DNA from: a virus
DNA: 45,002 nucleotides
IMG/VR virus record: IMGVR_UViG_3300020442_002957
Span: 1 to 45,002 of that record
Reading direction: 5' to 3' (one strand)
Shown here in pieces: positions 7,668 through 15,633 of the stretch (the stretch's first letter is position 1; every line of letters begins with the position of its first letter). The notes beneath the pieces are model-generated. The model was not told where the DNA came from. It worked only from the letters and a program-made list of their open reading frames with translations, and did no database searches. The position numbers were made by a program, and so were the translations under genes.

Positions 7668-8131
7668 GATTTAAAGAGTTTCAAGTAGATGAAAATCCTT
7701 TGGCTATGCTGAAAGGTTTGAAAGACCTTAAAGGTCTAAAGGGTATGGGTAACAATTTAGGCAATGCACAAAAAGTTGCAAAGGGTATTGGAGGCATGTT
7801 AGGAGGTCAAGGCAACAAGTCCAGAGGGCCTAGCAGTATCCAAATGCCAAATCCAGATGTTCCTCGAAATCCAACAGCAGGTGTAAAGAATCCAAATGCA
7901 GGTCCATTACCGACTGCAACGGGTGCTCCACCACCGCCATCAGGTACAGCGCCACAGAAGGCAACTGCTCCTGCACAACAAATGGCTGAGCCTAATCCAC
8001 AGGATATGGCAAAAGCACAAAAGGCGGCTGATGCACAAATGAAAGCAAGTAAAAAGAACTTGCAACAACAAATCAAAGTTACTAAGCAACAACTACAGTT
8101 GATGCAGAAGCAACTACAAAGTATAAAATGA
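7664..8131 (+). CDS. Pro/Gln/Ala-rich phage protein
   Basis: A 155-residue protein. Residues 10-55 are Gly/Lys/Leu-rich (LKGLKDLKGLKGMG), the middle is Pro/Ala-rich and disordered, and residues ~115-155 form a Gln-rich helix with heptads (LQQQIKVTKQQLQLMQKQLQSIK). Such an architecture suits a structural linker or scaffold component. Preceded by GTAGGAGG six bases before the ATG. No family recognised. Confidence 0.6.
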   Translation: MRFKEFQVDENPLAMLKGLKDLKGLKGMGNNLGNAQKVAKGIGGMLGGQGNKSRGPSSIQMPNPDVPRNPTAGVKNPNAGPLPTATGAPPPPSGTAPQKATAPAQQMAEPNPQDMAKAQKAADAQMKASKKNLQQQIKVTKQQLQLMQKQLQSIK

Positions 8132-8343
8132 AACTGAACGAGCTTATAAAAAAGTTTACTATTGCTATGAGCAATGAAGAAAAAGATGTACTTGAAAGTA
8201 TCAAGGGAGCTATCCCTATTAGTTCTTTTGACGAACGAGAACAGTTCGTAATCGAGAACCTGATACGCAAGAGTTTAGTAAGTAAAGTGAAGCAAAACGG
8301 ATATACTATGGTGGTTGCAAATGAATTCCCAAAAACTAGCTAA
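8128..8343 (+). CDS. Hypothetical small phage protein
   Basis: A 71-residue soluble protein overlapping the previous stop by four bases (ATGA), and overlapped at its end by the next start. Helical N-terminus, then an extended C-terminus (VSKVKQNGYTMVVANEF) compatible with a small winged-helix fold; that fold guess is weak. Confidence 0.6.
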   Translation: MKLNELIKKFTIAMSNEEKDVLESIKGAIPISSFDEREQFVIENLIRKSLVSKVKQNGYTMVVANEFPKTS

Positions 8344-8737
8344 AGATCTGAAAGATCTTATAGAAAAAGGACTTGAACATTACCCTTTGCCTGTGGCCAA
8401 AGGCAATAGTGTCCGTATAGGTGCTATGGTGGTAAGAAGCAGTAAACACGGTCATTTAGTATATGATACAAGCACAAATAAGAAAGTAGCTCATACTTTC
8501 AGCAAAACTGCCGCAATAGCTATTGCCAAAAACTATAAACAAACACAAAATATTGTGTCAAAATGCCTCTCAATTGACGATATTTTAAGTAAACATTTCA
8601 ATGATGCACTATTTTACAAGCATGGAATGCGAAATGCAAGCCCAGAAAGGTATGATGTGCTGGAGACTAGACTAGATATAAGCCTAAACAAAGCCCATCA
8701 AGCTCGTAGTCAATTGGAACAATTTATATTTGAATAG
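8321..8737 (+). CDS. Hypothetical phage protein
   Basis: A 138-residue soluble protein. The ATG at 8321 follows a GGTGG site, better than the in-frame TTG at 8315. Its beta segment RIGAMVVRSSKHGHLVYDT leads into an all-helical C-terminal half. It overlaps the upstream gene by 23 bases. No family recognised. Confidence 0.6.
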   Translation: MNSQKLAKDLKDLIEKGLEHYPLPVAKGNSVRIGAMVVRSSKHGHLVYDTSTNKKVAHTFSKTAAIAIAKNYKQTQNIVSKCLSIDDILSKHFNDALFYKHGMRNASPERYDVLETRLDISLNKAHQARSQLEQFIFE

Positions 8738-8740
8738 AGA

Positions 8741-8747
8741 TAAATAA
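8741..8747 (+). promoter_or_regulatory. T4-like late promoter box
   Basis: GATAAATAA, 29 bases before the ATG at 8777, which also has a TTAGGAAGAG site. Confidence 0.5.
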
Positions 8748-8776
8748 CTATAACAAATTCTATTAGGAAGAGTAAT

Positions 8777-9775
8777 ATGAACATTAGAGAAATCAAAAGA
8801 CCAATTACAGCGGCACAGCTAAATGAAAGCCTTGCACAAAAGTACGGCACAAAAATTAGTATCGACAAGTTTACACTTGAACAACTTGAAGATGCAAGAA
8901 ACAAATTAAGAACACAATTACGTGACATTGAAACTAATGAAAGTTTTGATGCAGTACACAGTGAAGCATATCAAAAAAGCAAACTCTTCCTTGATGTTTT
9001 GACAACTGCTATCGCTGAAGCTGAAAAGAAAGCCGCAAAAGATTACGATAAAGATGGCAAAATTGAAACACCTTCACAAGAATACAAAGGTTCAAGAGAC
9101 AAAGCAATTAAAAAGGCTATGGGCAAAAAAGTTAAAGAAGCAGAAGATAAAATGCCTTCAAAAGCACACATTATGAAAATGTGCAAAGACGGAAAAACTA
9201 AAGCAGAAATTTGTAAAATGCATCCAGACTGCGATCAAGGTAAATTAAAAGATATGATCGACGATTGCATGAAAGAAATGAAAGAATCTATAATTAGAGA
9301 AGGTGAAGAAGATAAAGCAGAACTTGTAATGGCGGCTAAAGACATGGTTGACAGAGTTACAGGTTGGATGGAAGACACAGCAGAAATGCAGTCAGAATCT
9401 ATGCTAGAACTAGCAGATGCAATCCGTGATGAAATGGGTGCAGAAGCAAGTGAAACATTTACTTCAACAATTAAACCTGCTCTTGAGTCAATGTACACTG
9501 CAATGGAAGCAACAAGAATAAGTTTAACACAAGGTGTTGGACAATTAACAGGTGAAGGCGAACCTATGCCAGACATGGGTGCTGAAGAAGATCCAGCAAT
9601 GGAACCAACAGTAGATGCTGACGCTGAAGCAGACGTAGACATGGGTGATGAACCTGCAGACGACACAGCAGTTGATGCGGCGACAGCAGGCGGCGAAGAA
9701 GAAGCAGGCCGCGAAACACGTGAAAGCGTAGAGAGAAGCAGAAAATTAGGTACTATTCTTTCAAAAAAAAAATAA
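8777..9775 (+). CDS. Acidic, Ala/Met-rich phage protein with possible -1 frameshift extension
   Basis: A 332-residue protein. A helical N-terminal domain (~1-85) is followed by a DxDxDG loop (DYDKDGKIE, ~94-102) resembling a Ca-binding EF-hand or dockerin loop. Next come a Cys/Lys-rich stretch (~130-165), a helical region, and a strongly acidic low-complexity tail (~255-320). This resembles a scaffold or prohead-core type composition, but no family is assigned. The frame ends on TCA followed by ten A and TAA. The -1 frame runs on without a stop to 10080 and looks coding, so a longer ~434-residue form is likely. Confidence 0.65.
   Translation: MNIREIKRPITAAQLNESLAQKYGTKISIDKFTLEQLEDARNKLRTQLRDIETNESFDAVHSEAYQKSKLFLDVLTTAIAEAEKKAAKDYDKDGKIETPSQEYKGSRDKAIKKAMGKKVKEAEDKMPSKAHIMKMCKDGKTKAEICKMHPDCDQGKLKDMIDDCMKEMKESIIREGEEDKAELVMAAKDMVDRVTGWMEDTAEMQSESMLELADAIRDEMGAEASETFTSTIKPALESMYTAMEATRISLTQGVGQLTGEGEPMPDMGAEEDPAMEPTVDADAEADVDMGDEPADDTAVDAATAGGEEEAGRETRESVERSRKLGTILSKKK
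9763..9772 (+). promoter_or_regulatory. A10 slippery run, candidate -1 frameshift or transcript slippage site
   Basis: Ten A directly before the zero-frame TAA (9773-9775). It contains the A-AAA-AAA heptamer. A -1 slip joins the 332-residue frame to an open frame that continues to 10080. An assembly indel in a homopolymer would look the same. Confidence 0.5.
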
Positions 9776-10080
9776 GTGAGGCCGTAGATACTAGACCACT
9801 ACGTGCAGTCCTAGCAGTCCTTTCCAAGAAAGAAAAAACTACTTACACAATGGATGAACTTGACAAGCTAATGGTTAACATTGGTAACGTTCAGTTCTCT
9901 TATGATATTCTAAAGCAAGCATATGATACTGATCCTGCAATTAAAAAACTTATAAAAGACTTTAATCAAGATTCAGTAACACTATCATCAGGCAAAGCAA
10001 TAGATGATCTTCCTGCTACTGAACCATCAAATGATCAAACTGTAAATCAAATGGCCAAAAGAGCCACAGATTTAGGTTGA
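9772..10080 (+). CDS. -1 frame extension of the acidic protein (or separate gene from ATG 9850)
   Basis: About 102 codons are open from the slippery run. The first 26 codons before the ATG at 9850 read like protein (SEAVDTRPLRAVLAVLSKKEK) yet contain no ATG, GTG or TTG. The ATG at 9850 has no good Shine-Dalgarno and would give a 76-residue soluble acidic protein starting MDELDKLMVN. I favour expression as a C-terminal extension of the upstream gene by -1 slippage, with an independent small gene as the alternative. Function unknown. Confidence 0.5.
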   Translation: MSEAVDTRPLRAVLAVLSKKEKTTYTMDELDKLMVNIGNVQFSYDILKQAYDTDPAIKKLIKDFNQDSVTLSSGKAIDDLPATEPSNDQTVNQMAKRATDLG

Positions 10081-10105
10081 CATTTTCATCCTAACCTACT
10101 ATAAT
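10077..10105 (+). promoter_or_regulatory. Sigma-70-type promoter
   Basis: TTGACA, 17-base spacer, TATAAT: both hexamers match the bacterial consensus. It precedes the NfuA-like gene by 21 bases, with AGGAG before its ATG. Probably early or middle transcription by host polymerase. Confidence 0.8.
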
Positions 10106-10126
10106 GTTTAGACAATAGGAGAAATT

Positions 10127-10474
10127 ATGTCCACACGATCTGATGAAGACATCATTATAGAAATTAAAAAACTAATTGAATCGCACGTCAAACCTGGAGT
10201 CGCATCTCATGGCGGCGTAATTGAGTTTGATTCTTACAAAGACGGAGTGTTAAGAGTTATGCTTGGTGGCGCTTGTTCAGGATGTGCAGGTAGTACAATG
10301 ACTTTGAAGATGGGTGTAGAAAATATGGTAAAACATTATATACCCGAAGTACATGAAGTTGTTGCATTTGACGATCCCCATTCAAACGTGGACCCGTTTT
10401 ACACTGACCCTCATATGTTTGAAGACTGGGATCAGAAAGAAAAAGTAGAGGGTCACGATGAGTCTAATAATTAA
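10127..10474 (+). CDS. NfuA/NifU C-terminal domain Fe-S cluster carrier
   Basis: A 115-residue NifU-like domain protein that should hold or transfer a [4Fe-4S] cluster between subunits. The family pattern is clear: PGVASHGGVIEF near the N-terminus, then GACSGCAGSTMTLK with the CxxC cluster ligands, then a final helix. The last ~35 residues form an acidic extension not seen in minimal domains. It has its own consensus promoter and overlaps the next gene, a RecB-type nuclease; some nucleases of that class carry Fe-S clusters, but this one shows no obvious Cys set. Supplying Fe-S clusters to host or phage enzymes during infection is inference. Confidence 0.85.
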   Translation: MSTRSDEDIIIEIKKLIESHVKPGVASHGGVIEFDSYKDGVLRVMLGGACSGCAGSTMTLKMGVENMVKHYIPEVHEVVAFDDPHSNVDPFYTDPHMFEDWDQKEKVEGHDESNN

Positions 10475-11138
10475 TCGCTATAATTATAAACCCATAACTA
10501 GAAAACAGGTAGACGGTAAGAGATTATACGCTACCCCAGACGGAAATGCTGTGGCCTCTGTCACAACTATTCTTGACGCTACTAAAGATAAAAGCCATTT
10601 GATAGCGTGGAAGAAGAGGGTAGGTGAAGCTAAAGCACAAGAAATTGTAACAGAAGCATCGGGTGTTGGTACACGTATGCACAAGTATCTAGAAGATTAT
10701 GTTGAAAAAGGAGAATGGCCTACCCCGGGTAGCAACCCTTATGCACAACAAGCACACATGATGGCAACACAGATAAAAGAAAAAGCACTAGAAGATGTAG
10801 ATGAAATTTGGGGAAGTGAAGTTAATCTTTATATGCCACAGATGTATGCAGGAACAACAGACTTGGTAGGACAATATAAAGGACAACCAAGTATAATGGA
10901 TTTCAAACAAACTAACAAGCCAAAGAAAGTTGAGTGGGTAGTAGATTACTTCTTGCAACTTGTGGCATATGCAGAAGCACATAATGAAATATATGGAACT
11001 AACATACGTGAAGGCCATGTGTTTATGTGTAGTCGTGCTGGAGAATACCAACAGTTTGATATTTGGCCAGATGAATATGACGATTGGCGCAAAGAATGGT
11101 ACGAACGTGTTTACAAATATTACGAGAGCTACGCATAA
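10458..11138 (+). CDS. PD-(D/E)XK nuclease (RecB/Cas4-like exonuclease)
   Basis: A 226-residue nuclease-like protein. The N-terminus has VASVTTILDATKDKSHLIAWKKRVG, usual for phage exonucleases of this superfamily, then GTRMHKYLE with the conserved His. The catalytic core is GTTDLVGQYKG (Asp) followed by SIMDFKQTNK (D-x-K), then a helix with QLVAYA (motif QxxxY). It overlaps nfuA-like by 17 bases. Likely role: end resection in recombination or host DNA degradation. The exact polarity cannot be told. Confidence 0.8.
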   Translation: MSLIINRYNYKPITRKQVDGKRLYATPDGNAVASVTTILDATKDKSHLIAWKKRVGEAKAQEIVTEASGVGTRMHKYLEDYVEKGEWPTPGSNPYAQQAHMMATQIKEKALEDVDEIWGSEVNLYMPQMYAGTTDLVGQYKGQPSIMDFKQTNKPKKVEWVVDYFLQLVAYAEAHNEIYGTNIREGHVFMCSRAGEYQQFDIWPDEYDDWRKEWYERVYKYYESYA

Positions 11139-11142
11139 ATAC
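11136..11142 (+). promoter_or_regulatory. T4-like late promoter box
   Basis: ATAAATAC, sharing its TAA with the stop codon of the nuclease gene. It lies 18 bases before the fibre-like gene, with CAGGAG between. Confidence 0.6.
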
Positions 11143-11160
11143 AGTAACAGGAGATAAAGC

Positions 11161-12774
11161 ATGGCCGTAGTTCAAATATCAAGAATTCAAGTACGCAGAG
11201 GCAAAAAAGGCACTGATAATGTGCCACAACTTGCTTCAGGCGAACTAGGCTGGGCTATTGATACACAAGAGTTTTACATAGGTAACGGCAGTGTATCAGA
11301 AGGAGCACCAGCAGTAGGAAACACAAAAATTTTAACAGAGCATGATAATATTATTGCTCTTGCAGGAACATATACTTACAAAGAAAACATTGGTGTAAGC
11401 ACAGGCACAAATCCTACTATTCCTACAAAAAGAAGTTTACAAAACAAACTAGATGACTTTATCAATGGCGCAGATTTTGGTATCAAAGGTGACGGAGTAA
11501 CTGATGACACTGTTGCTATCCAAAGAGCATTAGATCAATTATATTTGAATACGAACAAAGAAAGTAATACTTCAAGGGTAAAACTTATTCTTGGCCCAGG
11601 AACATATAAAGTAACAGCAAAAATCTTTATTCCACCTTTTGCAAGCATCTTAGGTGCAGGTGCAGACAAAACACATTTTGAAGTCAGTGCCGCAACAGGT
11701 TTTACATTTGTAAACACATCTAGTTCTAAAGGTGGTCCTTACAATCAAAACTTAAACATTAGTTACAACAACCAAGCTAGACAAGTGAGAATAGAAGGTT
11801 GTTCTTTTAACCATACAGCCAATGGTAGTTTGTTTGAAATGGATAGTGTTAGAGACAGTGAATTTGTAAATCTAAAACTAACAGGTCCATGGACTTCAGG
11901 AGCGGCACTAGTTGATGCACAAAAAGCATTTGAACTTAAAGGTTACAGTCAAGCAGTAATGTCAAACAACAATACATTTGACAATGTAGAAGTAAAGAAC
12001 TACACTTATGCATGGTACAGTGATTATGATATTAAGAATACAATGATCAACAACTCAAGTGCAGAAACTTGTGCATATGGTGTTGTGTTAGGTGAAAATA
12101 CAAACCTAGGAGCACTTGGACAAGAGTTTGGTCCACGTTTTATGAGAATTGAAAATTCTACATTTGATGAAATTGCTAGACATGCAATTTGGGCTAATCT
12201 AGGAACAGACATACAAAGTAACAACAACACTTTTTACAGTGTTGGTAATAATAACGGAACAGAAGCCAACAGTACCTACAGTGTAATTAATTTTGTAAAA
12301 TCAGGAAACAATAGTACAAATGATCATTTCCAACGTTTTGACTTGTTGAGTTTTGATCAACAATATATTACAAATCAAAAATTTGCGCCTATTGTAGAAG
12401 GTCCTGGTATTGCAAATTTAAATCATAGCAGTCAAATTGACGTTGTATATCAAGCAGTAGCAAACAGATTTTTTAGATTACCTGGTGATGCAAATACAAC
12501 TTATGAAATTAGTTACTCTTATGATAGCTCAGCATTTGAAATACAAAGAAGTGGTACACTTTATATAACTTTAGATGCATCAAACGAAAATATTCAAGTC
12601 AAAGATGAATTTAACTTTGCAGGTAATTCAACTATGACAACCAACTTAACTTTCAACGCTAACTTTGTAGATGAAAATAGTGACACCACTAAAGACACAG
12701 TAGAAGTTACTATTCAAAATACAACAGTTTCAGACACAGGGAAATTCACATTTAGTGTTTTATCAAAACGGTAG
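11161..12774 (+). CDS. Tail fibre/baseplate-like protein with pectate-lyase fold
   Basis: A 537-residue protein. The first ~60 residues (QISRIQVRRGKKG...LASGELGWAIDTQEFYIGNG) match the N-terminal domain of phage receptor-binding proteins of the major-tropism-determinant type. Residues ~100-135 contain FGIKGDGVTDDTVAIQRAL, the start of a pectate-lyase_3 right-handed beta-helix, which continues with Asn-rich coils to ~430. A beta-rich C-terminal domain follows. Probably a virion adhesin or depolymerase touching host surface glycans. Late promoter and good AGGAG site. Catalytic residues of the lyase fold cannot be identified with confidence. Confidence 0.75.
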   Translation: MAVVQISRIQVRRGKKGTDNVPQLASGELGWAIDTQEFYIGNGSVSEGAPAVGNTKILTEHDNIIALAGTYTYKENIGVSTGTNPTIPTKRSLQNKLDDFINGADFGIKGDGVTDDTVAIQRALDQLYLNTNKESNTSRVKLILGPGTYKVTAKIFIPPFASILGAGADKTHFEVSAATGFTFVNTSSSKGGPYNQNLNISYNNQARQVRIEGCSFNHTANGSLFEMDSVRDSEFVNLKLTGPWTSGAALVDAQKAFELKGYSQAVMSNNNTFDNVEVKNYTYAWYSDYDIKNTMINNSSAETCAYGVVLGENTNLGALGQEFGPRFMRIENSTFDEIARHAIWANLGTDIQSNNNTFYSVGNNNGTEANSTYSVINFVKSGNNSTNDHFQRFDLLSFDQQYITNQKFAPIVEGPGIANLNHSSQIDVVYQAVANRFFRLPGDANTTYEISYSYDSSAFEIQRSGTLYITLDASNENIQVKDEFNFAGNSTMTTNLTFNANFVDENSDTTKDTVEVTIQNTTVSDTGKFTFSVLSKR

Positions 12775-12777
12775 TTA

Positions 12778-13203
12778 ATGTTTTCATTAAATTACGAACA
12801 ACGTCTAGCAACTTGGAGTAATTTTCGAGAACAGCTAGAAACATCACAGGACCCATTGCAAGATGTAATTGACTTTTACAAGCATTGCCCTCTGGTGAGT
12901 AGGCATACAGACCCATATGATCGTAAAGTTTGGCCAGATCCCTGGGAACTTATCCACGAAAATGAGTATTGTGACTATTGCATTTTGCTAGGAATGTGTT
13001 ATACTCTACAATTAACTGAACGTTTTTCAGGTGACACCTTTGAGATACATATAGGTATAGATAAGGGAAATACAAGGCATATCTATTTGCTAGTGGTAGG
13101 CGATAGAGTGCTTGGTTATGATCCTGAAACACATGTTCATAAAGACAAAGCCTTTGCGGAAACGCAATCACAAGTAACTCACCAGATGAGATCTGGTCAA
13201 TAA
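12778..13203 (+). CDS. Hypothetical phage protein
   Basis: A 141-residue soluble protein, three bases after the fibre gene and without a clear Shine-Dalgarno, so it is probably translated by coupling. It has His/Cys/Tyr clusters (YKHCPLVSRHTDPYD, NEYCDYCILLGMCY) followed by IYLLVVGDRVLGYDPETH. The order Cys-helix, then H and D strands, faintly recalls transglutaminase-like folds; I do not assign it. Alternatively a fibre accessory protein. Confidence 0.6.
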   Translation: MFSLNYEQRLATWSNFREQLETSQDPLQDVIDFYKHCPLVSRHTDPYDRKVWPDPWELIHENEYCDYCILLGMCYTLQLTERFSGDTFEIHIGIDKGNTRHIYLLVVGDRVLGYDPETHVHKDKAFAETQSQVTHQMRSGQ

Positions 13204-13207
13204 ATAC
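13201..13207 (+). promoter_or_regulatory. T4-like late promoter box
   Basis: ATAAATAC overlapping the stop of the preceding gene, 22 bases before nrdA; an AATAGGAGAG site follows. Confidence 0.5.
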
Positions 13208-13229
13208 CACTAACGAATAGGAGAGAAGA

Positions 13230-15575
13230 ATGACAAACGGAACGATGATCGTAAAACGAGATGGCAGAAGTGAACCATTGAACATAGATAAAATACACAA
13301 AGTGGTATTAGAAGCATGTAAAGGATTAGCAGGAGTAAGTGCTAGTCAAATTGAAATGAACGCTAACCTACAGTTTTATGATGGAATGACTACAGGTGAA
13401 ATCCAAGACATTCTTATTCGTTCTGCAAATGATCTAATCAGTTTAGAAAATCCAAACTATCAATATGCCGCGGCACGTTTGCTAAGTTACGGTGTAAACA
13501 AACAGGTGTTTGGTGAGTACCAACCTATTGCGTTAAAAGAAATGATTGTAAAAAATATTGAACGCGGTGTTTACGATCCACAGGTTCTTGAATTATACAC
13601 AGACGAAGAAATTACAAAATTAGATAGTTACATTCATCACAAGCGTGATGAGAATTTTACCTACGCAGGTCTGCGTCAGGTTGTCGACAAGTACCTTTGT
13701 CAGGATAGATCATCAGGAGAAATTTTTGAGACTCCTCAGTTTATGTATATGATGATTGCGGCAACTCTATTTGCGAATTATCCGAAAGAGGAACGTATGT
13801 ATTATGTAAGGAGATATTATGACTCGACCTCGCTTTTTAAAATCAACATTCCAACGCCGGTCATGGCAGGAGTGCGAACGCCGGTCAGGCAGTTTGCAAG
13901 TTGCGTCCTTGTTGATTCGGACGACACCCTTGATTCCATTTTTGCCAGTGATATGTCTATTGGACGCTACACAGCGCAGAGAGCTGGCATCGGCATTAAC
14001 GCAGGGCGCATCAGAGGAGTTAATTCAAAAATTAGAGGCGGTGAAGTCGCACACACAGGAATCATCCCGTTCCTAAAAAAGTTTGAAGCAACTGTACGTT
14101 GCTGTACACAAAATGGAGTACGTGGTGGTAGTGCTACTACACACTTCCCGTTTTGGCATCAAGAGATTGAAGATATCCTTGTGTTAAAAAACAACAAAGG
14201 AACAGAAGATAATCGTGTACGTAAATTAGATTACTCTATTCAATTAAACAAAACTATGTATGAAAGACTATTGTCTGGTGGAGAAATTACTCTTTTCTCA
14301 CCACACGATGTACCAGGTTTGTATGAAGCATACTTTGGCGATGCAGATAAGTTTAAAGAAATGTATGAAATGTATGAACGTAAAACTAGTGTCAAGAAAA
14401 AGAAAATTGATGCAATGGAACTGTTTAGTGCATTAATCAAAGAACGTGCTGAAACAGGACGTATCTATATTATGAATGTTGATCATGCTAATACACACAG
14501 CTCGTTCAAAGACACAGTTTACATGAGTAATCTTTGCCAAGAGATTACACTTCCTACAAAACCATTACAGCATATTGATGATGAAGAAGGTGAAATTGCA
14601 TTGTGTATTTTAAGTGCTATTAATGTAGGCACAATCAAATCACTAGACGACTTAGAAGAACTATGTGATCTTGCTGTTAGAGCATTAGAAGAAATTATTG
14701 AATACCAACGTTATCCAATCCTAGCGGCTGAGAAAAGTACAAAAGCAAGACGTTCACTAGGCGTTGGATATATCGGACTTGCACACTATCTTGCAAAGAA
14801 TAAAGTTAAGTACGGACATAAGACTGCATGGAAACTTGTACACCAATTGACAGAAGCATTCCAGTACTACTTACTGAAAGCGTCAAACAACTTGGCAAAA
14901 GAGCGTGGTGCTTGTGAATACTTTAATCGCACTAAATACTCGGACGGTATCATGCCTATTGATACTTACAAAAAAGATTTAGATGATATTATTGATGTAA
15001 AGTTAAAGTATGATTGGGATAGCTTACGTAATAGCATTAGAGAGCACGGGTTACGGCACAGCACATTGTCCGCACAGATGCCATCGGAGAGCAGTTCCGT
15101 TGTGTCGAACGCAACAAACGGAATCGAACCACCACGTGGATACCTGTCCATTAAGAAGTCCAAAAAAGGGCCTCTTAAGCAGATTGTTCCACAGTATCAA
15201 ACGCTGAAAAATCATTATACGCTACTTTGGGATATGCCTAGTAACGAAGGGTATATCAATATTGTAGCAGTTATGCAAAAGTTTTTCGACCAAGCAATTA
15301 GCGGAAATTGGTCTTACAATCCAACACATTACGAAAATAATGAAGTTCCTATGAGTGTTATGCTACAGGATCTGCTGAATACGTATAAATATGGATGGAA
15401 GACCTCTTACTATCAGAACACTTATGATTATAAGACAGATCCAAGTGAGACTGTAGATGAACCTGCTCACTCTTTAGGATGGCATGATAATGTCAAAGAG
15501 AAGCCGGTTGAAAGAGAAGACTTCAAAGGCACTGACGAAGAATATGAAGAATATTGTGAAGCATGTGCAATTTAA
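13230..15575 (+). CDS. nrdA: Ribonucleoside-diphosphate reductase class Ia, alpha subunit
   Basis: Large subunit of aerobic ribonucleotide reductase, which converts NDPs to dNDPs for phage DNA synthesis. An ATP-cone lies at the N-terminus (MIVKRDGRSEPLNIDKIHKVV). The active-site Cys in FASCVLVD, the NLCQE loop (Asn434, Cys436, Glu438) and the second redox Cys (ALCILSAINVG) are present. The C-terminal tail ends in CEACAI, the CxxC pair that passes electrons from glutaredoxin. Length 781 is normal for the family. nrdB follows after 58 bases with its own promoter, and a glutaredoxin after that. No intron or intein seen. The segment 13810-14060 is visibly richer in G+C than its surroundings, perhaps a recombination patch. 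Confidence 0.95.
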   Translation: MTNGTMIVKRDGRSEPLNIDKIHKVVLEACKGLAGVSASQIEMNANLQFYDGMTTGEIQDILIRSANDLISLENPNYQYAAARLLSYGVNKQVFGEYQPIALKEMIVKNIERGVYDPQVLELYTDEEITKLDSYIHHKRDENFTYAGLRQVVDKYLCQDRSSGEIFETPQFMYMMIAATLFANYPKEERMYYVRRYYDSTSLFKINIPTPVMAGVRTPVRQFASCVLVDSDDTLDSIFASDMSIGRYTAQRAGIGINAGRIRGVNSKIRGGEVAHTGIIPFLKKFEATVRCCTQNGVRGGSATTHFPFWHQEIEDILVLKNNKGTEDNRVRKLDYSIQLNKTMYERLLSGGEITLFSPHDVPGLYEAYFGDADKFKEMYEMYERKTSVKKKKIDAMELFSALIKERAETGRIYIMNVDHANTHSSFKDTVYMSNLCQEITLPTKPLQHIDDEEGEIALCILSAINVGTIKSLDDLEELCDLAVRALEEIIEYQRYPILAAEKSTKARRSLGVGYIGLAHYLAKNKVKYGHKTAWKLVHQLTEAFQYYLLKASNNLAKERGACEYFNRTKYSDGIMPIDTYKKDLDDIIDVKLKYDWDSLRNSIREHGLRHSTLSAQMPSESSSVVSNATNGIEPPRGYLSIKKSKKGPLKQIVPQYQTLKNHYTLLWDMPSNEGYINIVAVMQKFFDQAISGNWSYNPTHYENNEVPMSVMLQDLLNTYKYGWKTSYYQNTYDYKTDPSETVDEPAHSLGWHDNVKEKPVEREDFKGTDEEYEEYCEACAI

Positions 15576-15578
15576 TGG

Positions 15579-15607
15579 TTGACTAAGAGGGTAGACCGTA
15601 GTATACT
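15579..15607 (+). promoter_or_regulatory. Sigma-70-type promoter of nrdB
   Basis: TTGACT, 17-base spacer, TATACT; the AGAAGAGAGA site precedes the ATG at 15634. Confidence 0.75.
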
Positions 15608-15633
15608 AAGCAAATATTAGAAGAGAGACAGAA

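Noticed and set aside
9235-9666. Antisense open frame of 143 codons inside the acidic protein gene
   Set aside because: Ser/Ala/Ile-rich mirror of the acidic repeats; no start signals.
8777-10080. Acidic protein as a decaying pseudogene
   Set aside because: Both frames are fully open and protein-like on either side of a single A10 run; slippage or a sequencing indel explains it better.
11161-12774. Diversity-generating retroelement suggested by the Mtd-like fibre N-terminus
   Set aside because: I saw no reverse transcriptase, template repeat or variable repeat in the window; this N-terminal domain also occurs on non-DGR fibres.
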